The notes: generated by a model from the letters alone, not told the origin. Positions 6,351 through 17,032 are shown, numbered from the stretch's first letter. The stretch is 64,000 nt of DNA from Enterococcus hermanniensis (GCF_001885945.1 NZ_JXKQ01000006.1:124124-188123), one strand, 5' to 3'. Numbers and translations: made by a program.

Positions 6351-7268
6351 TTATTGCTGATTTTGTTCGATGTAATGTTCATAAAGAGTATCTAAAAATT
6401 GAATCTCTGTTACGTTTCGATAAGGCAGTACATAAAAATTGGTAACTTGGAAAACCGATAAAATCGTCCAAAAGAAGAATGAAAAACGTAAGATCAAAAA
6501 TTCTAATTTATAACCATGCATAATTTGGCGACTAAGTAGTATCGCATCCGACGCACTCAACGTTGAATCTTTTTCTAATAGATAATTCGTCATAGCATAA
6601 GAAGCTGTTTTTACGATTCCTGGGATAATAAAGAGCAATGTCCAGAAGAACGTGTAGATTGCAATCAAGACATTGGCCTTTAATACCCGGTTTTTTTGAG
6701 CTTTGATGAAATAAGTAAAAATCTTGAGTCCGTCAGCTTTATTGCCTCGTAAAGTATGGATCGCACACCATTGAAAGACGGCAGTAGCCAAAGCAGCAAT
6801 TAAAAACATTGCAACAATCGCCAACAACATAATCAAAAACCAGAAAAAATGAGCAAATGGAGAATAGTTATAGCCATAATTATAATAGTCATAGGAAGAG
6901 TAGCTAGGTCCAAATATATTTGCGAACCAATAACTAGTTCCCTGACTGATATATTTGATGAATGCGATACGAAAAATCAGATTAGCAGCCCATTGAGCAA
7001 TGAGCCATAAAATAATCGTTTTAAACCATTCACCGTAACGGCCAGATAATTTTTCTTGCGCATATTTTTTTATATCTGCGCGAGTAACATTTAAACCAAT
7101 TGCTGGTTCTAATTCTAATTCAAAGGCATCATCTGTTTGAAACGGATGGACATCCTTTGTTTCGTGATTCGCTGTTTCTTGTTCTAAATCATACCCACAC
7201 ACTGGACAAAATTTTGCTCCGTCCCGTAGTTCTGTCCCACAATTTGGACAATAGTTCATTTTTTTCAC
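6351..7268 (-). CDS. Zinc-ribbon and DUF975-like membrane protein
   Basis: 305 residues. An N-terminal zinc ribbon, with YCPNCGTELRDGAKFCPVCG (two CxxC knuckles, residues about 6-25), is followed by an acidic linker and a membrane domain with four to five helices from residue about 85. The C-terminal part, with IIPGIVKTASYAMTNYLL and LSASDAILLSRQIMHGYK, matches the DUF975 family of Gram-positive membrane proteins of unknown function. A Tyr/Asn-rich segment (residues about 120-140) forms an extracellular or loop region. GTG start at 7268 with AAGG six nt upstream; an ATG three codons later is too far from that site. Function unknown; the ribbon may be a structural metal site. Confidence 0.75.
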   Translation of the reverse strand: MKKMNYCPNCGTELRDGAKFCPVCGYDLEQETANHETKDVHPFQTDDAFELELEPAIGLNVTRADIKKYAQEKLSGRYGEWFKTIILWLIAQWAANLIFRIAFIKYISQGTSYWFANIFGPSYSSYDYYNYGYNYSPFAHFFWFLIMLLAIVAMFLIAALATAVFQWCAIHTLRGNKADGLKIFTYFIKAQKNRVLKANVLIAIYTFFWTLLFIIPGIVKTASYAMTNYLLEKDSTLSASDAILLSRQIMHGYKLEFLILRFSFFFWTILSVFQVTNFYVLPYRNVTEIQFLDTLYEHYIEQNQQ

Positions 7269-7360
7269 TCTTTTCCTTATATAGATACATTCAGTATCTC
7301 ATTTCCAAAAAATAATTGCTATCCTTATCAAATTTTTTTAGAGAGCTAAAAAAGCGAACA

Positions 7361-7405
7361 AAAAAACACTCGAATCCTTGTAGACAAGGACTTGAGTGTT
7401 TTTTA
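7361..7405 (-). terminator. rpsD terminator
   Basis: Outer stem AAAAAACACTC / GAGTGTTTTTT and inner stem CCTTG / CAAGG with loop TAGA, just after the rpsD stop on the - strand. Confidence 0.9.
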
Positions 7406-7412
7406 AGAAGTC

Positions 7413-8024
7413 TTACATTAATTTGTTGTAGAATTCAACGACTAGAGATTCGTCAATTTCTGGGTTGATTTCATCACGTTCTGGTAAACGAGATAATGAA
7501 CCTTCTAATTTGTCAGCGTCAAAGCTTACGAAAGCAGGACGGCCAACAGCAGATTCAACAGCTTCTTTAACTGTGATCATGTTTTTAGATTTTTCGCGGA
7601 TACCAATTACTTGGCCAACTTCTACTTCGTAAGAAGCGATATCAACGCGTTTGCCATCGACAGTTACGTGACCATGGTTAACTAATTGACGAGCTTGACG
7701 ACGAGTTGAAGCTAAACCTAAACGGTAAACAACGTTATCTAAACGACGTTCTAGTAAGATCATGAAGTTAACACCGTGTTTACCTTCTTTGATTTTGCTA
7801 GCGCGTACGAATAAGTTACGGAATTGACGTTCGTTTAATCCGTAGATAAAACGTAATTTTTGTTTTTCTGACATTTGCAAGCCGTATTCTGATTTTTTAC
7901 CACGGCTGTTTGGTCCATGTTGACCTGGAGCGTATGGACGACGTGCTAATTCTTTCCCTGTTCCTGATAATGAGATACCAAGACGACGAGATTGTTTCCA
8001 TGATGGTCCTGTATAACGTGACAT
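7413..8024 (-). CDS. rpsD: 30S ribosomal protein S4
   Basis: 203 residues from the ATG at 8024, preceded by GGAGGA; an upstream in-frame ATG at 8081 is rejected because it would add 19 non-homologous residues before [17 protein letters not shown]4 binds 16S rRNA early in 30S assembly and contributes to decoding accuracy. The N-terminal domain (with [20 protein letters not shown]) lacks the four Cys of zinc-type S4 and is the Cys-minus paralogue form. The S4 domain follows at residues about 90-155 ([32 protein letters not shown]). A single-gene transcript, autoregulated through the leader described separately. Confidence 0.97.
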   Translation of the reverse strand: MSRYTGPSWKQSRRLGISLSGTGKELARRPYAPGQHGPNSRGKKSEYGLQMSEKQKLRFIYGLNERQFRNLFVRASKIKEGKHGVNFMILLERRLDNVVYRLGLASTRRQARQLVNHGHVTVDGKRVDIASYEVEVGQVIGIREKSKNMITVKEAVESAVGRPAFVSFDADKLEGSLSRLPERDEINPEIDESLVVEFYNKLM

Positions 8025-8197
8025 TAAAAATTCCTCCAATAAATTGTATTTGGAGTAAAATAATCCGTTTGAAAAATTCATATCCGTGTAGTTCGTTCTT
8101 CAATCTTCGCCTTCGCAGCCGCGGTTACGCAATTGAACCAATACTGGCAACGAACTGGGGACGGGTTATTATTCTTCTGCTGCATTATTTTACACAG
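8025..8197 (-). ncRNA. S4 autoregulatory leader (Firmicutes rpsD leader)
   Basis: The rpsD transcript begins about 170 nt before the gene. On the transcript AGTTCGTT (+ strand 8149-8156) pairs with AACGAACT (8090-8097), and inside it TTCAAT (8132-8137 on the complement) pairs with ATTGAA (8099-8104), enclosing a GC-rich region around 8105-8131. Low-GC Firmicutes rpsD genes usually carry such an S4-binding leader that represses translation. Assignment rests on position and this nested fold; no covariance search was possible. Confidence 0.65.
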
Positions 8198-8202
8198 ATG
8201 TC

Positions 8203-8232
8203 AGTATAACGGACAAAGGGAAGGTAAGTCAA
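8203..8232 (-). promoter_or_regulatory. rpsD promoter
   Basis: On the - strand TTGACT (8227-8232), 18-nt spacer, TATACT (8203-8208). The bases from 8233 to 8448 hold no gene; I see only AT-rich sequence there that must contain the divergent promoter of the HAD hydrolase gene. Confidence 0.75.
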
Positions 8233-8448
8233 GCTAAGCTATTGCAATTCTTAAATAAATATGATAAATGATCCATATGTAGTGAATACGGTATTTTCTA
8301 CTTTAAAAAAATGATAGAATGAAAGGAAATAAAGCAAATTTTGCAAATTCCTTGAAACTTATCTACAATAATAAACGAAGAAAACGGTATTGCACGTTCT
8401 TGCTTATTCAATCTGTACCAAAAATACATATAAATGGAGAGATAAATT

Positions 8449-9228
8449 TTGGAAAGAAAATTGATCGCATTAGATATTGATGGCACCTTGTTGAGCAGTC
8501 AAAGAAAACCATTGGATAGTACAATCAAAGCGTTAAAAGCGTTACGTGATGCTGGTCATTTGGTAATTATTGCGACGGGACGTTCGCGTTTGTTGGCGGG
8601 TGAAGTGATTCATCAATTAGGCTGTACGAATTATATTATTTGTAATGGTTCCGCTGCGTTTCTTGATCACGAACAAGTTTATAAACATACGCTCGATCGC
8701 GAAGCATTGGCGCGAATGATTGATTTTGCTGGGGAACGCAAGGTCGACATTATGCTATTCGGGTTGGATTCATTTGCTCGTGTGACTGAGTATAATGGCG
8801 ATAAAGTCAATGAAGCGATGGCTTCATTTGGGCAAGCAGCACCTGAGTATCAAAAGGATTATTTTGGTCAACATGAAGTCTACCAAGCATGTGCGTATTA
8901 CGATAAATCGATGGATCAAGATTTTGAAGCAGCCTTTCCAGAATTCCGAATCGTTCGGTGGCATGAAAACAGTGTCGATATCATTCCAAATCCAGGCTCA
9001 AAAGCTCAAACTATTTTGGCATTAGCCAAAAAAGTCAATATTAAACCTGAAAATATCATTACATTTGGTGATGGAAATAATGATATTGAGATGCTGAATC
9101 TTGCGGGAACTGGTGTAGCGATGGGCAACGCTGCAGATCATGTCAAAGATGCTGCAAATATCGTGACGGATACCAATGATCAAGACGGCATTTATAAAGC
9201 GTTACGTAAATTAGAACTTGTCCATTAA
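8449..9228 (+). CDS. Cof-type HAD-IIB sugar/nucleotide phosphatase
   Basis: 259 residues. A HAD superfamily hydrolase of the Cof/YidA subgroup, which dephosphorylates small phosphometabolites (sugar phosphates, FMN, PLP). Motif I is LIALDIDGTLL with the nucleophile Asp and acid/base Asp; motif II Thr/Ser lies in IIATGRSR; motif III Lys is in NPGSKAQTI; motif IV is ITFGDGNNDIEML. A C2B cap lies between residues about 85 and 185. TTG start with GGAGAG upstream; no ATG suits better. Monocistronic between a divergent rpsD and its own terminator. Substrate not predictable. Confidence 0.88.
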   Translation: MERKLIALDIDGTLLSSQRKPLDSTIKALKALRDAGHLVIIATGRSRLLAGEVIHQLGCTNYIICNGSAAFLDHEQVYKHTLDREALARMIDFAGERKVDIMLFGLDSFARVTEYNGDKVNEAMASFGQAAPEYQKDYFGQHEVYQACAYYDKSMDQDFEAAFPEFRIVRWHENSVDIIPNPGSKAQTILALAKKVNIKPENIITFGDGNNDIEMLNLAGTGVAMGNAADHVKDAANIVTDTNDQDGIYKALRKLELVH

Positions 9229-9260
9229 AAAGAACCGGCGCTAGCGTCGGTTCTTTTTTT
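9229..9260 (+). terminator. Terminator after HAD hydrolase gene
   Basis: AAAGAACCGGCG / CGTCGGTTCTTT stem (one G-U pair), loop CTAG, then a T-run to 9260. Confidence 0.92.
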
Positions 9261-9487
9261 GTTCAATGAAAAGGTATAATATCTGCCGAATAATAAGTCA
9301 TTAGGCTAGTTCAAAGAGTAATCGTTCACTTTTTTAAGCTAGGTTCTAAAAAATTAGATAAATGAATCTACAATCGATTTTCCTAGTATAACGTTAAACT
9401 TTTTCTGCACGTATGATGCAATCTTTTATTTTTAAGCAAAAACAACTATAATAAAGCCAGACGTTTAACTAGAGAAGGGGAAAAAAA

Positions 9488-10282
9488 GTGCGCTTACTAT
9501 TTATTGGGGATGTCGTGGGTTCGTTAGGCCGACAAATGTTGACAGATTATTTGCCGCGATTAAAACAAAAGTATCATCCACAGGTTACGATCGTTAATGG
9601 AGAGAACGCGGCTGCCGGTCGTGGGATCACTGAAAAAATTTATAAAAAATTTCTACAAGACGGTGTTGATGTAGTCACGATGGGAAACCATACTTGGGAT
9701 AATAAAGCTATTTTTGATTTTATTCCTGATGCAAAAAAAATGATCCGTCCAGCCAATTTTCCAGCAGGTACACCCGGTAAAGGGATTGTTTATGTAAAAG
9801 TGAATGCAATTGAATTAGCGGTGATCAATTTACAAGCCCGATCGTTCATGGTCGATTTAGATGATCCGTTTCGTGTGGGGGATCAATTGATCGCAGAAGC
9901 TCAAAAACGGACACCTTATATTTTTGTTGATTTTCATGGAGAGACAACTAGTGAAAAGCAAGCAATGGGATGGTTTGCCGACGGGCGTGTCTCTGCAGTC
10001 GTTGGCACGCATACACACGTTCAAACCAATGACGCACGTATTTTGCCTAAAGGAACAGCTTACTTAACGGATGTCGGCATGACCGGTCCGTATGATGGCA
10101 TTTTAGGTATGAAAAAAGGTCCGATCATTGAAAAATTCTTGACGGCTTTACCGCATCGTTTTGAAGTAATCGATGAAGGGCGTGGAATCTTATCTGCTTG
10201 TGTGATCGATTTGGATAAAGAGGGTCATGCCAAGAAAATCGAAACAATCGTGATCAATGATGACCGACCATTTAGAGAATAG
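9488..10282 (+). CDS. ymdB: YmdB-family metallophosphoesterase (cyclic-nucleotide phosphodiesterase)
   Basis: 264 residues, the usual length. The family (TIGR00282) binds two metals and hydrolyses 2',3'- and 3',5'-cyclic nucleotides; B. subtilis YmdB influences biofilm versus motility. Metal-ligand motifs are all present: FIGDVVGSLGR (Asp), VNGENAAAGRG (Asn/Glu), TMGNHTWDN (GNH), FHGETTSEKQA (His/Glu), VGTHTHVQTND (GTHxH). GTG start with GAGAAGGGG upstream. A possible -10 box TATAAT lies at 9447-9452. It is followed after 9 nt by a YlbF/YmcA-family gene and then mutSL; B. subtilis has ymdB, ymcA and mutSL in the same neighbourhood. Confidence 0.92.
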   Translation: MRLLFIGDVVGSLGRQMLTDYLPRLKQKYHPQVTIVNGENAAAGRGITEKIYKKFLQDGVDVVTMGNHTWDNKAIFDFIPDAKKMIRPANFPAGTPGKGIVYVKVNAIELAVINLQARSFMVDLDDPFRVGDQLIAEAQKRTPYIFVDFHGETTSEKQAMGWFADGRVSAVVGTHTHVQTNDARILPKGTAYLTDVGMTGPYDGILGMKKGPIIEKFLTALPHRFEVIDEGRGILSACVIDLDKEGHAKKIETIVINDDRPFRE

Positions 10283-10291
10283 GAGTATCAA

Positions 10292-10657
10292 ATGAATCTA
10301 GCAAATGAAGCCGCCGTTGAAGCGGCTTTAGCACATTTAACGGCACTATTAAGTGAAAATGAAACGATTATTCGCTATCAGCAACTTCAAAAACGCGTTG
10401 ATGAAAATAATACCTTAAAGGAACTAGAAGAAGATATCCAAAAATCTCAAAAAACGGCAGTCCAGTTTGCTCATTATGATAAACCAGAAGCAGAAAAAGC
10501 GGCGCTGAAAGAAGCCGATCGTTTGACCAAAGAGTTGAATCAACACCCGTTAGTAACTGCTTATCGCGAACAATTGATTGAAGCCAATGATTTATTACAA
10601 TATTTGACGACTATGATCCAAAAAGAAGTCAATGACGCACTGGAAACAGATGCCTAA
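10292..10657 (+). CDS. YlbF/YmcA-family regulator
   Basis: 121 residues, helical and charged, with conserved pattern NETIIRYQQLQKRVDENNTLKELEEDI and ELNQHPLVTAYREQLIEANDLLQYL. In B. subtilis YmcA and YlbF (with YaaT) form the RNase Y specificity complex and support biofilm and sporulation control. The position directly before mutS corresponds to ymcA (ricA) synteny, but the paralogues are hard to tell apart by eye. Role in enterococci: probable modulator of RNase Y mRNA processing. Transcribed with ymdB (9-nt gap). Confidence 0.82.
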   Translation: MNLANEAAVEAALAHLTALLSENETIIRYQQLQKRVDENNTLKELEEDIQKSQKTAVQFAHYDKPEAEKAALKEADRLTKELNQHPLVTAYREQLIEANDLLQYLTTMIQKEVNDALETDA

Positions 10658-10693
10658 TCCAGTTTATCCCACTAAGAATTAGGAGGAGCACGA

Positions 10694-13249
10694 ATGCCTC
10701 AAAAAACCAAAAATACGCCAATGATGGAACAATATTTGGCGATCAAAGAACAATATAAAGATGCTTTTTTATTTTACCGTTTGGGTGATTTTTACGAATT
10801 ATTCAACGAAGATGCGATCAAAGTCTCGCAATTACTTGAGTTGACTTTAACAAGCCGAAATCGTAATGCAGATGACCCAATCCCGATGTGTGGGGTGCCA
10901 CATCACTCTGCTCAAGGTTATATTGATACTTTAGTAGAACAAGGATACAAGGTAGCGATCTGTGAACAGATGGAAGACCCAAAACAAGCTAAAGGAATGG
11001 TCAAACGCGAAGTTGTCCAACTAATCACACCTGGAACAGTGATGGAAGGCAAAGGTATTGAAGCGAAAGCCAACAATTTTTTAACAGCTGTTGTGTATGA
11101 CAACAATAAATTTGGATTTGCTTACGTAGATTTATCAACGGGCGAATTAAAGACAGCTTTATTACAAGATGAAGAAGCAGTCATGAATGAAGCGACAGCA
11201 TTACAAACGAAAGAAATCGTCTTGGGCAGTGAGATTCCTGAGAACTTACAAAAAAATCTCGCAGAACGTTTAGGTTTGGTATTTTCAACTCAAGAAACAA
11301 TTGAAGATAATGCAGAATTCAGTTTTTTAACGGCGGATATCGTAGAGATACTAGAAAAAGAAGCAACTGGTAAACTGTTGACGTATTTATCTGTTACTCA
11401 AAAACGTAGTTTGGGTCATATCCAAAAAGCAGAAGAATATCAAACAGAACATTTCTTGAAATTGGATTATTTTTCTAAAACCAATCTAGAATTGACTCGT
11501 TCGATCCGAACGGGTAAAAAACAAGGGACTTTATTATGGCTATTGGATGAAACTAAGACGGCAATGGGCGGACGTTTATTAAAACAATGGATTGATCGTC
11601 CTTTGATTCAAAAACGTCAGATCCATGAACGTCAAGCCATGGTTGCTTCACTGTTAAATGCTTATTTTGAACGCATGGATCTGAATGAAGCTTTGACGAA
11701 AGTCTATGATTTAGAACGACTAGCTGGACGTGTAGCGTTTGGCAATGTTAATGGCCGTGACTTGATCCAACTAAAAACGTCATTGATCCAAGTTCCTCAA
11801 ATCCGGCAATTACTAATGGGCATCAATCAAGGAGAATGGAACGATTTATTGATCGATATGGAACCAATGGATGACTTAGTTGCATTGATCGAAAAAGCCA
11901 TCACTGATGATGCACCCCTACAGATCACAGAAGGAAATGTCATCAAAGATGGTTATGATGAGCAACTAGATCAATATCGTGAAGCGATGCGAAACGGGAA
12001 GACTTGGTTAGCTGAACTAGAAGCGCGTGAACGCGAAGCAACTGGGATCAAAACCTTGAAAATTGGATACAACCGTGTTTTTGGTTATTATATTGAAATC
12101 ACAAAATCTAATCTTGCCAATCTGGAAGAAGGAAAATATGAACGCAAACAAACGTTAGCAAACGCAGAACGTTTTATTACTCCTGAATTAAAAAAACTAG
12201 AAACCTTGATCTTGGAAGCTGAAGAAAAATCCGTGGCCTTAGAGTACGATTTATTCTTAGCAGTTCGTAATCAAGTGAAAAAAGCGATCACTCGTTTACA
12301 AAAATTAGCTAAAAGTTTGAGTGCGACCGATGTACTGCAAAGTTTTGCGACAGTCAGTGAACGGTATCAATATGTCTGCCCAACGATGGAAAGCGGCCGG
12401 CACAACCTTCAAATCACAGAAGGACGTCACCCAGTAGTTGAGAAGGTCTTGGGCCATCAAGAGTATATCCCGAATAGTGTCCACATGAACCCCGAAGAAA
12501 TGTTATTGCTGATCACAGGGCCCAATATGTCTGGTAAAAGTACGTATATGCGGCAATTAGCGTTAACGGTGATCATGGCTCAAATGGGCTGCTTTGTTCC
12601 CGCTGAAAGTGCTGAACTACCAATTTTTGATCAAATATTTACCCGAATCGGAGCAAGCGATGATTTGATTGCCGGTCAGTCGACCTTTATGGTGGAAATG
12701 ATGGAAGCAAATCAAGCTTTGCGTCATGCGACACCGAATAGTTTGATTTTATTTGATGAACTGGGGCGCGGCACCGCGACGTATGATGGCATGGCTTTAG
12801 CTCAAGCAATCATTGAATATATCCATGAACATGTTAAAGCAAAAACGTTATTTTCAACGCATTATCATGAATTAACAGTATTAGAAGAAAATTTACCACA
12901 GTTAAAAAATGTTCACGTTGGTGCTGTCGAGCAAAATGGAGAAGTGGTCTTTTTACACAAATTAATGGATGGTCCGGCAGATAAAAGTTATGGGATCCAT
13001 GTGGCTAAAATTGCTGGGATGCCGACAGAGTTATTGTCTCGGGCAGCAACGATACTTGCTGCTTTAGAAGCCGATACTCCAGTACAAAAAAATAGCGAAA
13101 TTTCAGAAGAAACCGAGCAATTAACTTTGTTCAACGAAGTCTCGACAGCTGAACTAGGTGTGGTGGACCGATTGAAGAAAGCCAATCTTTTAGAAATGAA
13201 TCCAATGGAAGCTTTGAACTTCTTATACGAATTACAAAAACAAATCTAA
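10694..13249 (+). CDS. mutS: DNA mismatch repair protein MutS
   Basis: 851 residues. Recognises base mismatches and small loops and recruits MutL. The mismatch-reading Phe-x-Glu is in [13 protein letters not shown] (residues about 25-37). Connector, lever and clamp domains fill 130-580; the ATPase domain has Walker [15 protein letters not shown] (about 614-627), the signature GQSTFMVEM, Walker [16 protein letters not shown] and the TSTHYHEL switch. The C-terminal [15 protein letters not shown] linker and the [15 protein letters not shown] tetramer/β-clamp region end the protein. AGGAGG precedes the ATG. First gene of mutS-mutL-maf after the ymdB pair. Confidence 0.98.
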   Translation: MPQKTKNTPMMEQYLAIKEQYKDAFLFYRLGDFYELFNEDAIKVSQLLELTLTSRNRNADDPIPMCGVPHHSAQGYIDTLVEQGYKVAICEQMEDPKQAKGMVKREVVQLITPGTVMEGKGIEAKANNFLTAVVYDNNKFGFAYVDLSTGELKTALLQDEEAVMNEATALQTKEIVLGSEIPENLQKNLAERLGLVFSTQETIEDNAEFSFLTADIVEILEKEATGKLLTYLSVTQKRSLGHIQKAEEYQTEHFLKLDYFSKTNLELTRSIRTGKKQGTLLWLLDETKTAMGGRLLKQWIDRPLIQKRQIHERQAMVASLLNAYFERMDLNEALTKVYDLERLAGRVAFGNVNGRDLIQLKTSLIQVPQIRQLLMGINQGEWNDLLIDMEPMDDLVALIEKAITDDAPLQITEGNVIKDGYDEQLDQYREAMRNGKTWLAELEAREREATGIKTLKIGYNRVFGYYIEITKSNLANLEEGKYERKQTLANAERFITPELKKLETLILEAEEKSVALEYDLFLAVRNQVKKAITRLQKLAKSLSATDVLQSFATVSERYQYVCPTMESGRHNLQITEGRHPVVEKVLGHQEYIPNSVHMNPEEMLLLITGPNMSGKSTYMRQLALTVIMAQMGCFVPAESAELPIFDQIFTRIGASDDLIAGQSTFMVEMMEANQALRHATPNSLILFDELGRGTATYDGMALAQAIIEYIHEHVKAKTLFSTHYHELTVLEENLPQLKNVHVGAVEQNGEVVFLHKLMDGPADKSYGIHVAKIAGMPTELLSRAATILAALEADTPVQKNSEISEETEQLTLFNEVSTAELGVVDRLKKANLLEMNPMEALNFLYELQKQI

Positions 13250-13253
13250 TTTT

Positions 13254-13288
13254 TTGCTCTTCATCTAGTTTTAACAGGTGAAGAGCAA
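13254..13288 (+). other. Stem-loop between mutS and mutL
   Basis: Perfect 10-bp repeat TTGCTCTTCA (13254-13263) / TGAAGAGCAA (13279-13288), loop 15 nt. No U-run follows, so complete termination of mutS transcription is unlikely; it may set the mutL:mutS mRNA ratio. Confidence 0.55.
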
Positions 13289-13317
13289 TTGATTTAGTAG
13301 CAGAAAGGAGCAGTTGG

Positions 13318-15318
13318 ATGGGGAAAATTCAAGAATTATCTGAACGTTTAGCCAATCAGATCGCGGCTGGTGAAGTCGTAGAACGTCCTGCTTCGGTCGT
13401 AAAAGAGCTAGTAGAAAATGCGATTGATGCGAAGGCAAGCCAAATCGATATCTTGATTGAAGAAGCCGGATTAAAAAAAATCCAAATCGTCGATAACGGT
13501 GAAGGAATCAGTCAAGATGACGTCGAAAATGCTTTTAAGCGGCATGCGACAAGCAAAATTCATAATCGCGATGACCTATTTCGTATTCGAACGCTGGGGT
13601 TTCGGGGAGAAGCTTTGCCATCGATTGCTTCTGTTTCAGAACTGACTTTAGAGACAGCTACGGCTGACGAACCGCAAGGCTCTTACCTTTTCTTAAAAGG
13701 GGGAAAAATAGAAGAGCATCGAGCAACCGCTCTACGAACTGGAACGAAAATCACAGTTGAGAATCTATTCTTCAATACACCCGCACGGCTAAAATATGTC
13801 AAATCACTGCAAACAGAATTATCTAACATTGGCGATATCGTCAATCGAATGGCTTTGAGCCATCCCAATATCGCCTTTCGTTTAGTGCACGATGGGCACA
13901 AAATGATGACGACGAGCGGCAGTGGGGATTTGAAGCAAACCGTTGCTGGTATTTACGGAGTGGCAACAGCTAAGAAAATGCTCAAAGTTGAAGCCAATGA
14001 TTTAGACTTTACATTGCAAGGGTATATTTCGTTACCGGAAGTCACACGAGCAAGCCGCAACTATTTATCAGTGATTATCAATGGCCGTTATATCAAAAAC
14101 TATGCACTGAATAAAGCTATCATCCAAGGGTATCAATCAAAATTGATGGTGGGGCGTTTTCCTATCGCAGTCTTAGAAATCACAATGGATCCTTTGTTAG
14201 TTGATGTGAATGTTCACCCAACAAAACAAGAGGTTCGGTTATCTAAAGAAAAAGAATTGATGGATTTGATTAGTCGAGCAATCGCAGAAAGTTTGCGTCA
14301 AATCAATTTAATTCCCGATGTGGGTGAAAATCCTAGTTTCAAGCGTAAAGTTGAAAAACTTCACACGGAACAATTAGACTTACCTTTAGAAGAGCAAGCC
14401 AAGAAAAAAAGTGATTTAAACTATGATCCGAAAACCGGGATCTTTTATGTAGAACCCAAAGCTGTTGAAACAGGTCCCTTTGAAGCAGAGGTTTCGCAAA
14501 AGAGTGAGCTACCGATTTCGGACTTTAATATTCCTTTACAAACCGAACCAGAAAAAGCTTCGATTATTGAAGAAACCCCCAGTGAATTGCTAGAAGAAAC
14601 GGCTGAAGTACCAAGGATCGAAGAAAACAGTCCCAATGATCATCCAGAATTTGATTTGAGTACCCAGTCAGGCGAAAAAATCGTTGAGCAAGCAATCACC
14701 AAATTGGAAAACGAACAACCTCAAGCTCGTTTTCCGATGTTAGAATATTTCGGTCAAATGCATGGGACATACTTATTTGCCCAAAGTAAAGAAGGATTAT
14801 ACATCATCGACCAACACGCAGCCCAAGAACGGATCAAGTATGAATATTTTCGTGAAAAAATTGGCGATGTTTCGGATGATTTGCAAGAATTATTGGTGCC
14901 GTTTGTACTGGATTATCCTAACAATGATGCCATCAAATTAAAGGAACAAACAGCGTTATTGCAAGAGGTCGGAATCTATTTAGAAGAATTCGGTCCGAAT
15001 AGTTTTATTGTTCGCGCACATCCAACGTGGTACCCAGCTGGACAGGAAGAAAGTATTATTCGTGAGATGATTGATATGTTGTTGGTCACAGGTTCTGTCA
15101 GCGTGAAAAAATTCCGCGAAGCAACAGCTATCATGATGAGTTGTAAACGTTCGATCAAAGCCAATCATCATTTGAATGAAGCACAAGCTCGCGTTCTGTT
15201 GACTGATTTAGCAACCTGTGAAAATCCATTTAATTGTCCGCATGGCCGCCCAGTATTGATCCACTTTAGTAATAGCGATATGGAGCACATGTTTAAACGA
15301 ATTCAAGATCCGCATTAG
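13318..15318 (+). CDS. mutL: DNA mismatch repair protein MutL
   Basis: 666 residues. N-terminal GHKL ATPase: [35 protein letters not shown], and [15 protein letters not shown]; transducer domain to about residue 330 with [14 protein letters not shown] long acidic, low-complexity linker (about 345-465) leads to the C-terminal endonuclease domain with DQHAAQERI (the DQHAX2E metal motif), [18 protein letters not shown] and CPHGRP. The endonuclease motif shows this is the nicking type of MutL found in bacteria without MutH. ATG preceded by AAAGGAG. Followed by maf after 21 nt. Confidence 0.97.
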   Translation: MGKIQELSERLANQIAAGEVVERPASVVKELVENAIDAKASQIDILIEEAGLKKIQIVDNGEGISQDDVENAFKRHATSKIHNRDDLFRIRTLGFRGEALPSIASVSELTLETATADEPQGSYLFLKGGKIEEHRATALRTGTKITVENLFFNTPARLKYVKSLQTELSNIGDIVNRMALSHPNIAFRLVHDGHKMMTTSGSGDLKQTVAGIYGVATAKKMLKVEANDLDFTLQGYISLPEVTRASRNYLSVIINGRYIKNYALNKAIIQGYQSKLMVGRFPIAVLEITMDPLLVDVNVHPTKQEVRLSKEKELMDLISRAIAESLRQINLIPDVGENPSFKRKVEKLHTEQLDLPLEEQAKKKSDLNYDPKTGIFYVEPKAVETGPFEAEVSQKSELPISDFNIPLQTEPEKASIIEETPSELLEETAEVPRIEENSPNDHPEFDLSTQSGEKIVEQAITKLENEQPQARFPMLEYFGQMHGTYLFAQSKEGLYIIDQHAAQERIKYEYFREKIGDVSDDLQELLVPFVLDYPNNDAIKLKEQTALLQEVGIYLEEFGPNSFIVRAHPTWYPAGQEESIIREMIDMLLVTGSVSVKKFREATAIMMSCKRSIKANHHLNEAQARVLLTDLATCENPFNCPHGRPVLIHFSNSDMEHMFKRIQDPH

Positions 15319-15339
15319 GATAAACAAAGGAGTAAAGTG

Positions 15340-15894
15340 ATGTCTGTTATTTTAGCTTCACAATCACCAAGAAGAAAAGAATTATTGCGTTGGTTGATTC
15401 CGGATTTTTCCATTCAGCCGGCAGATATCGACGAAGAAGTAAAAGTTCAATACACACCGAAAGAATATGTCATGGAAATGGCTCAGCAAAAAGCAGCAGT
15501 GATTGCAAAAAAACATCCGGAAGACTTAGTGATCGCTAGTGACACGACCGTTGTATGGCACGATCAGATATTAGGGAAACCCAAAAGCCGTGAAGAAGCT
15601 TTTGAAATGTTGCGTGGCATGAGCGGTGAGACACACCTTGTTTATACTTCTGTTGTTCTCCGCAAAGCAACTCAAATCGAAGAACAACTGACTTTTGCAA
15701 AAGTGACTTTTTACCCTTTGAGTGAAGAAGAAATCAATCGTTACTTGGATAGTGGTGATTATAAAGATAAAGCGGGAGCCTATGGTATTCAAAATGGCGC
15801 GGGAGTCTTTGTAGAAAAAATCGAAGGGGATTACTACAGTATCGTGGGTTTCCCAATCGGAACAGTTAATCAAATGTTAAAAAAATTCAACTAG
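15340..15894 (+). CDS. maf: Maf-like nucleotide pyrophosphatase
   Basis: 184 residues from ATG 15340; a GTG three nt upstream lies too close to AAAGGAG. Maf proteins hydrolyse dTTP/UTP or modified nucleoside triphosphates (house-cleaning) and, in Bacillus, restrain septum formation. Motifs: LASQSPRRKELL (phosphate loop), DIDEEV, SDTTVVWHDQILGKPKS, MLRGMSGETH, and AGAYGIQNGAGVFVEKIEGDYYSIVG. The SDTTV / QN-G pattern fits the dTTP/UTPase subgroup. Third gene of the mutS-mutL-maf group, then a terminator. Confidence 0.94.
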   Translation: MSVILASQSPRRKELLRWLIPDFSIQPADIDEEVKVQYTPKEYVMEMAQQKAAVIAKKHPEDLVIASDTTVVWHDQILGKPKSREEAFEMLRGMSGETHLVYTSVVLRKATQIEEQLTFAKVTFYPLSEEEINRYLDSGDYKDKAGAYGIQNGAGVFVEKIEGDYYSIVGFPIGTVNQMLKKFN

Positions 15895-15895
15895 G

Positions 15896-15923
15896 AACGA
15901 GCAGCTTCGGCTGTTCGTTTTTA
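15896..15923 (+). terminator. Terminator after maf
   Basis: AACGAGCAGC / GCTGTTCGTT stem with stable TTCG tetraloop and a trailing T-run. Confidence 0.92.
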
Positions 15924-16049
15924 TTTTTAGTTGTTCGACTGACTAGCTAAGCAAAAAATTAAGAAATTATTTGAGCAGATTCTTCGTGTCTTTTTTTTGA
16001 TGAGCGTATGCTTGATTTGTATAAAATTTGATTGAAAGAAGGCGTCATG

Positions 16050-16478
16050 ATGGAAAAAGAAGAATTAAAGCAAAAACTTTCACCGATGGAATACGCTGTG
16101 ACACAAGAAAGTGCCACGGAACGTCCTTTTTCTGGAAAATATGATGATTTTTATCAAAAAGGGATCTATGTAGATGTTGTTAGTGGTGAGCCATTGTTTT
16201 CCTCTAATGATAAATACGATGCTGGTTGTGGTTGGCCAGCATTTAGTCGTCCGATTCAAACGCGTGGTGTTGCTGAAAAAGCTGATTTTTCTCATGGAAT
16301 GCATCGCGTTGAGGTCCGTAGCAAAGAAGCCGACTCACATCTAGGCCATGTTTTTAATGATGGACCACAAGATCAAGGAGGATTGCGTTATTGCATCAAT
16401 TCAGCGGCATTGAAGTTTATTCCACTTGATGAGCTAGATGATAAAGGTTATGGAGAATATAAATCGATCGTTAAATGA
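16050..16478 (+). CDS. msrB: Peptide-methionine (R)-S-oxide reductase
   Basis: 142 residues from ATG 16050 (an adjacent ATG at 16047 is possible; AAGAAGG lies 4-7 nt upstream). Reduces methionine-R-sulfoxide in oxidised proteins using thioredoxin. Signature segments: [37 protein letters not shown] (conserved Cys-Gly-Trp-Pro), [11 protein letters not shown], and [11 protein letters not shown] with the catalytic Cys. The two zinc CxxC motifs of some MsrB proteins are absent, so this is the zinc-free form. Monocistronic with a terminator overlapping the stop codon; no msrA is seen nearby. Confidence 0.95.
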   Translation: MEKEELKQKLSPMEYAVTQESATERPFSGKYDDFYQKGIYVDVVSGEPLFSSNDKYDAGCGWPAFSRPIQTRGVAEKADFSHGMHRVEVRSKEADSHLGHVFNDGPQDQGGLRYCINSAALKFIPLDELDDKGYGEYKSIVK

Positions 16479-16508
16479 GCTGTGTCGAATTTTCGCCACA
16501 GCTTTTTT
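16478..16508 (+). terminator. msrB terminator
   Basis: AGCTGTG / CACAGCT stem with a 12-nt loop and six T; the first arm begins in the stop codon. Confidence 0.85.
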
Positions 16509-16603
16509 CAGAAAATGTATGAAACAATGACAAATTTTGGTGTAGATAATCTTTTTTTTTCGCTATACTAAAAGCATCATACATTTAGAGAAGGCGATTT
16601 TTT

Positions 16604-17032
16604 ATGAAAATTTTTAAAGAATTGAGTTTATTATTACTTTATTCTGTTGTCGGTGAAGGATTACGGATGTTTTTAGGCTTGCCAGTACCGGGTAGTATTA
16701 TTGGAATTCTACTATTGTTTCTTTCTTTCCAAACTAAGTTGTTAAAACCTTCTGATATTGAAGGAACAGCCAATTTTTTATTAAATAATCTGACGATCTT
16801 ATTTGTGCCTGCGGGTGTTGGGTTGATGCAATACTATGGCGCTATCAAATATACTTGGCCGATCTTACTTGGAGCAGTTGTTTTATGTTCATTAGTTTCT
16901 TTAGTCGCTGTTGGTAAAACAGCAGAATTGGTTGAAAAATTTAGTATCAAGAGTCATGAAGAAAAAGAAGTCTTGTTAGAAACAGTTGAAAAGATTCGAG
17001 GTGAAGTCGATGATTTCAGCACTGGCGAGTAA
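16604..17032 (+). CDS. lrgA: LrgA/CidA family holin-like protein
   Basis: 142 residues with four hydrophobic helices and charged ends. LrgA/CidA proteins are small holin-like membrane proteins that, with their LrgB/CidB partner, affect murein hydrolase activity, autolysis and overflow-metabolite transport. Family pattern: EGLRMFLGLPVPGSIIGILLLFLSF, then LFVPAGVGLMQY. A -10 box TATACT lies at 16564-16569 without a good -35, suggesting activator dependence. Overlaps the lrgB start by 23 nt, so the two are translationally coupled. The lytSR two-component genes that usually control lrgAB are absent; an Mga-like regulator follows instead. LrgA and CidA cannot be separated by eye. Confidence 0.88.
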   Translation: MKIFKELSLLLLYSVVGEGLRMFLGLPVPGSIIGILLLFLSFQTKLLKPSDIEGTANFLLNNLTILFVPAGVGLMQYYGAIKYTWPILLGAVVLCSLVSLVAVGKTAELVEKFSIKSHEEKEVLLETVEKIRGEVDDFSTGE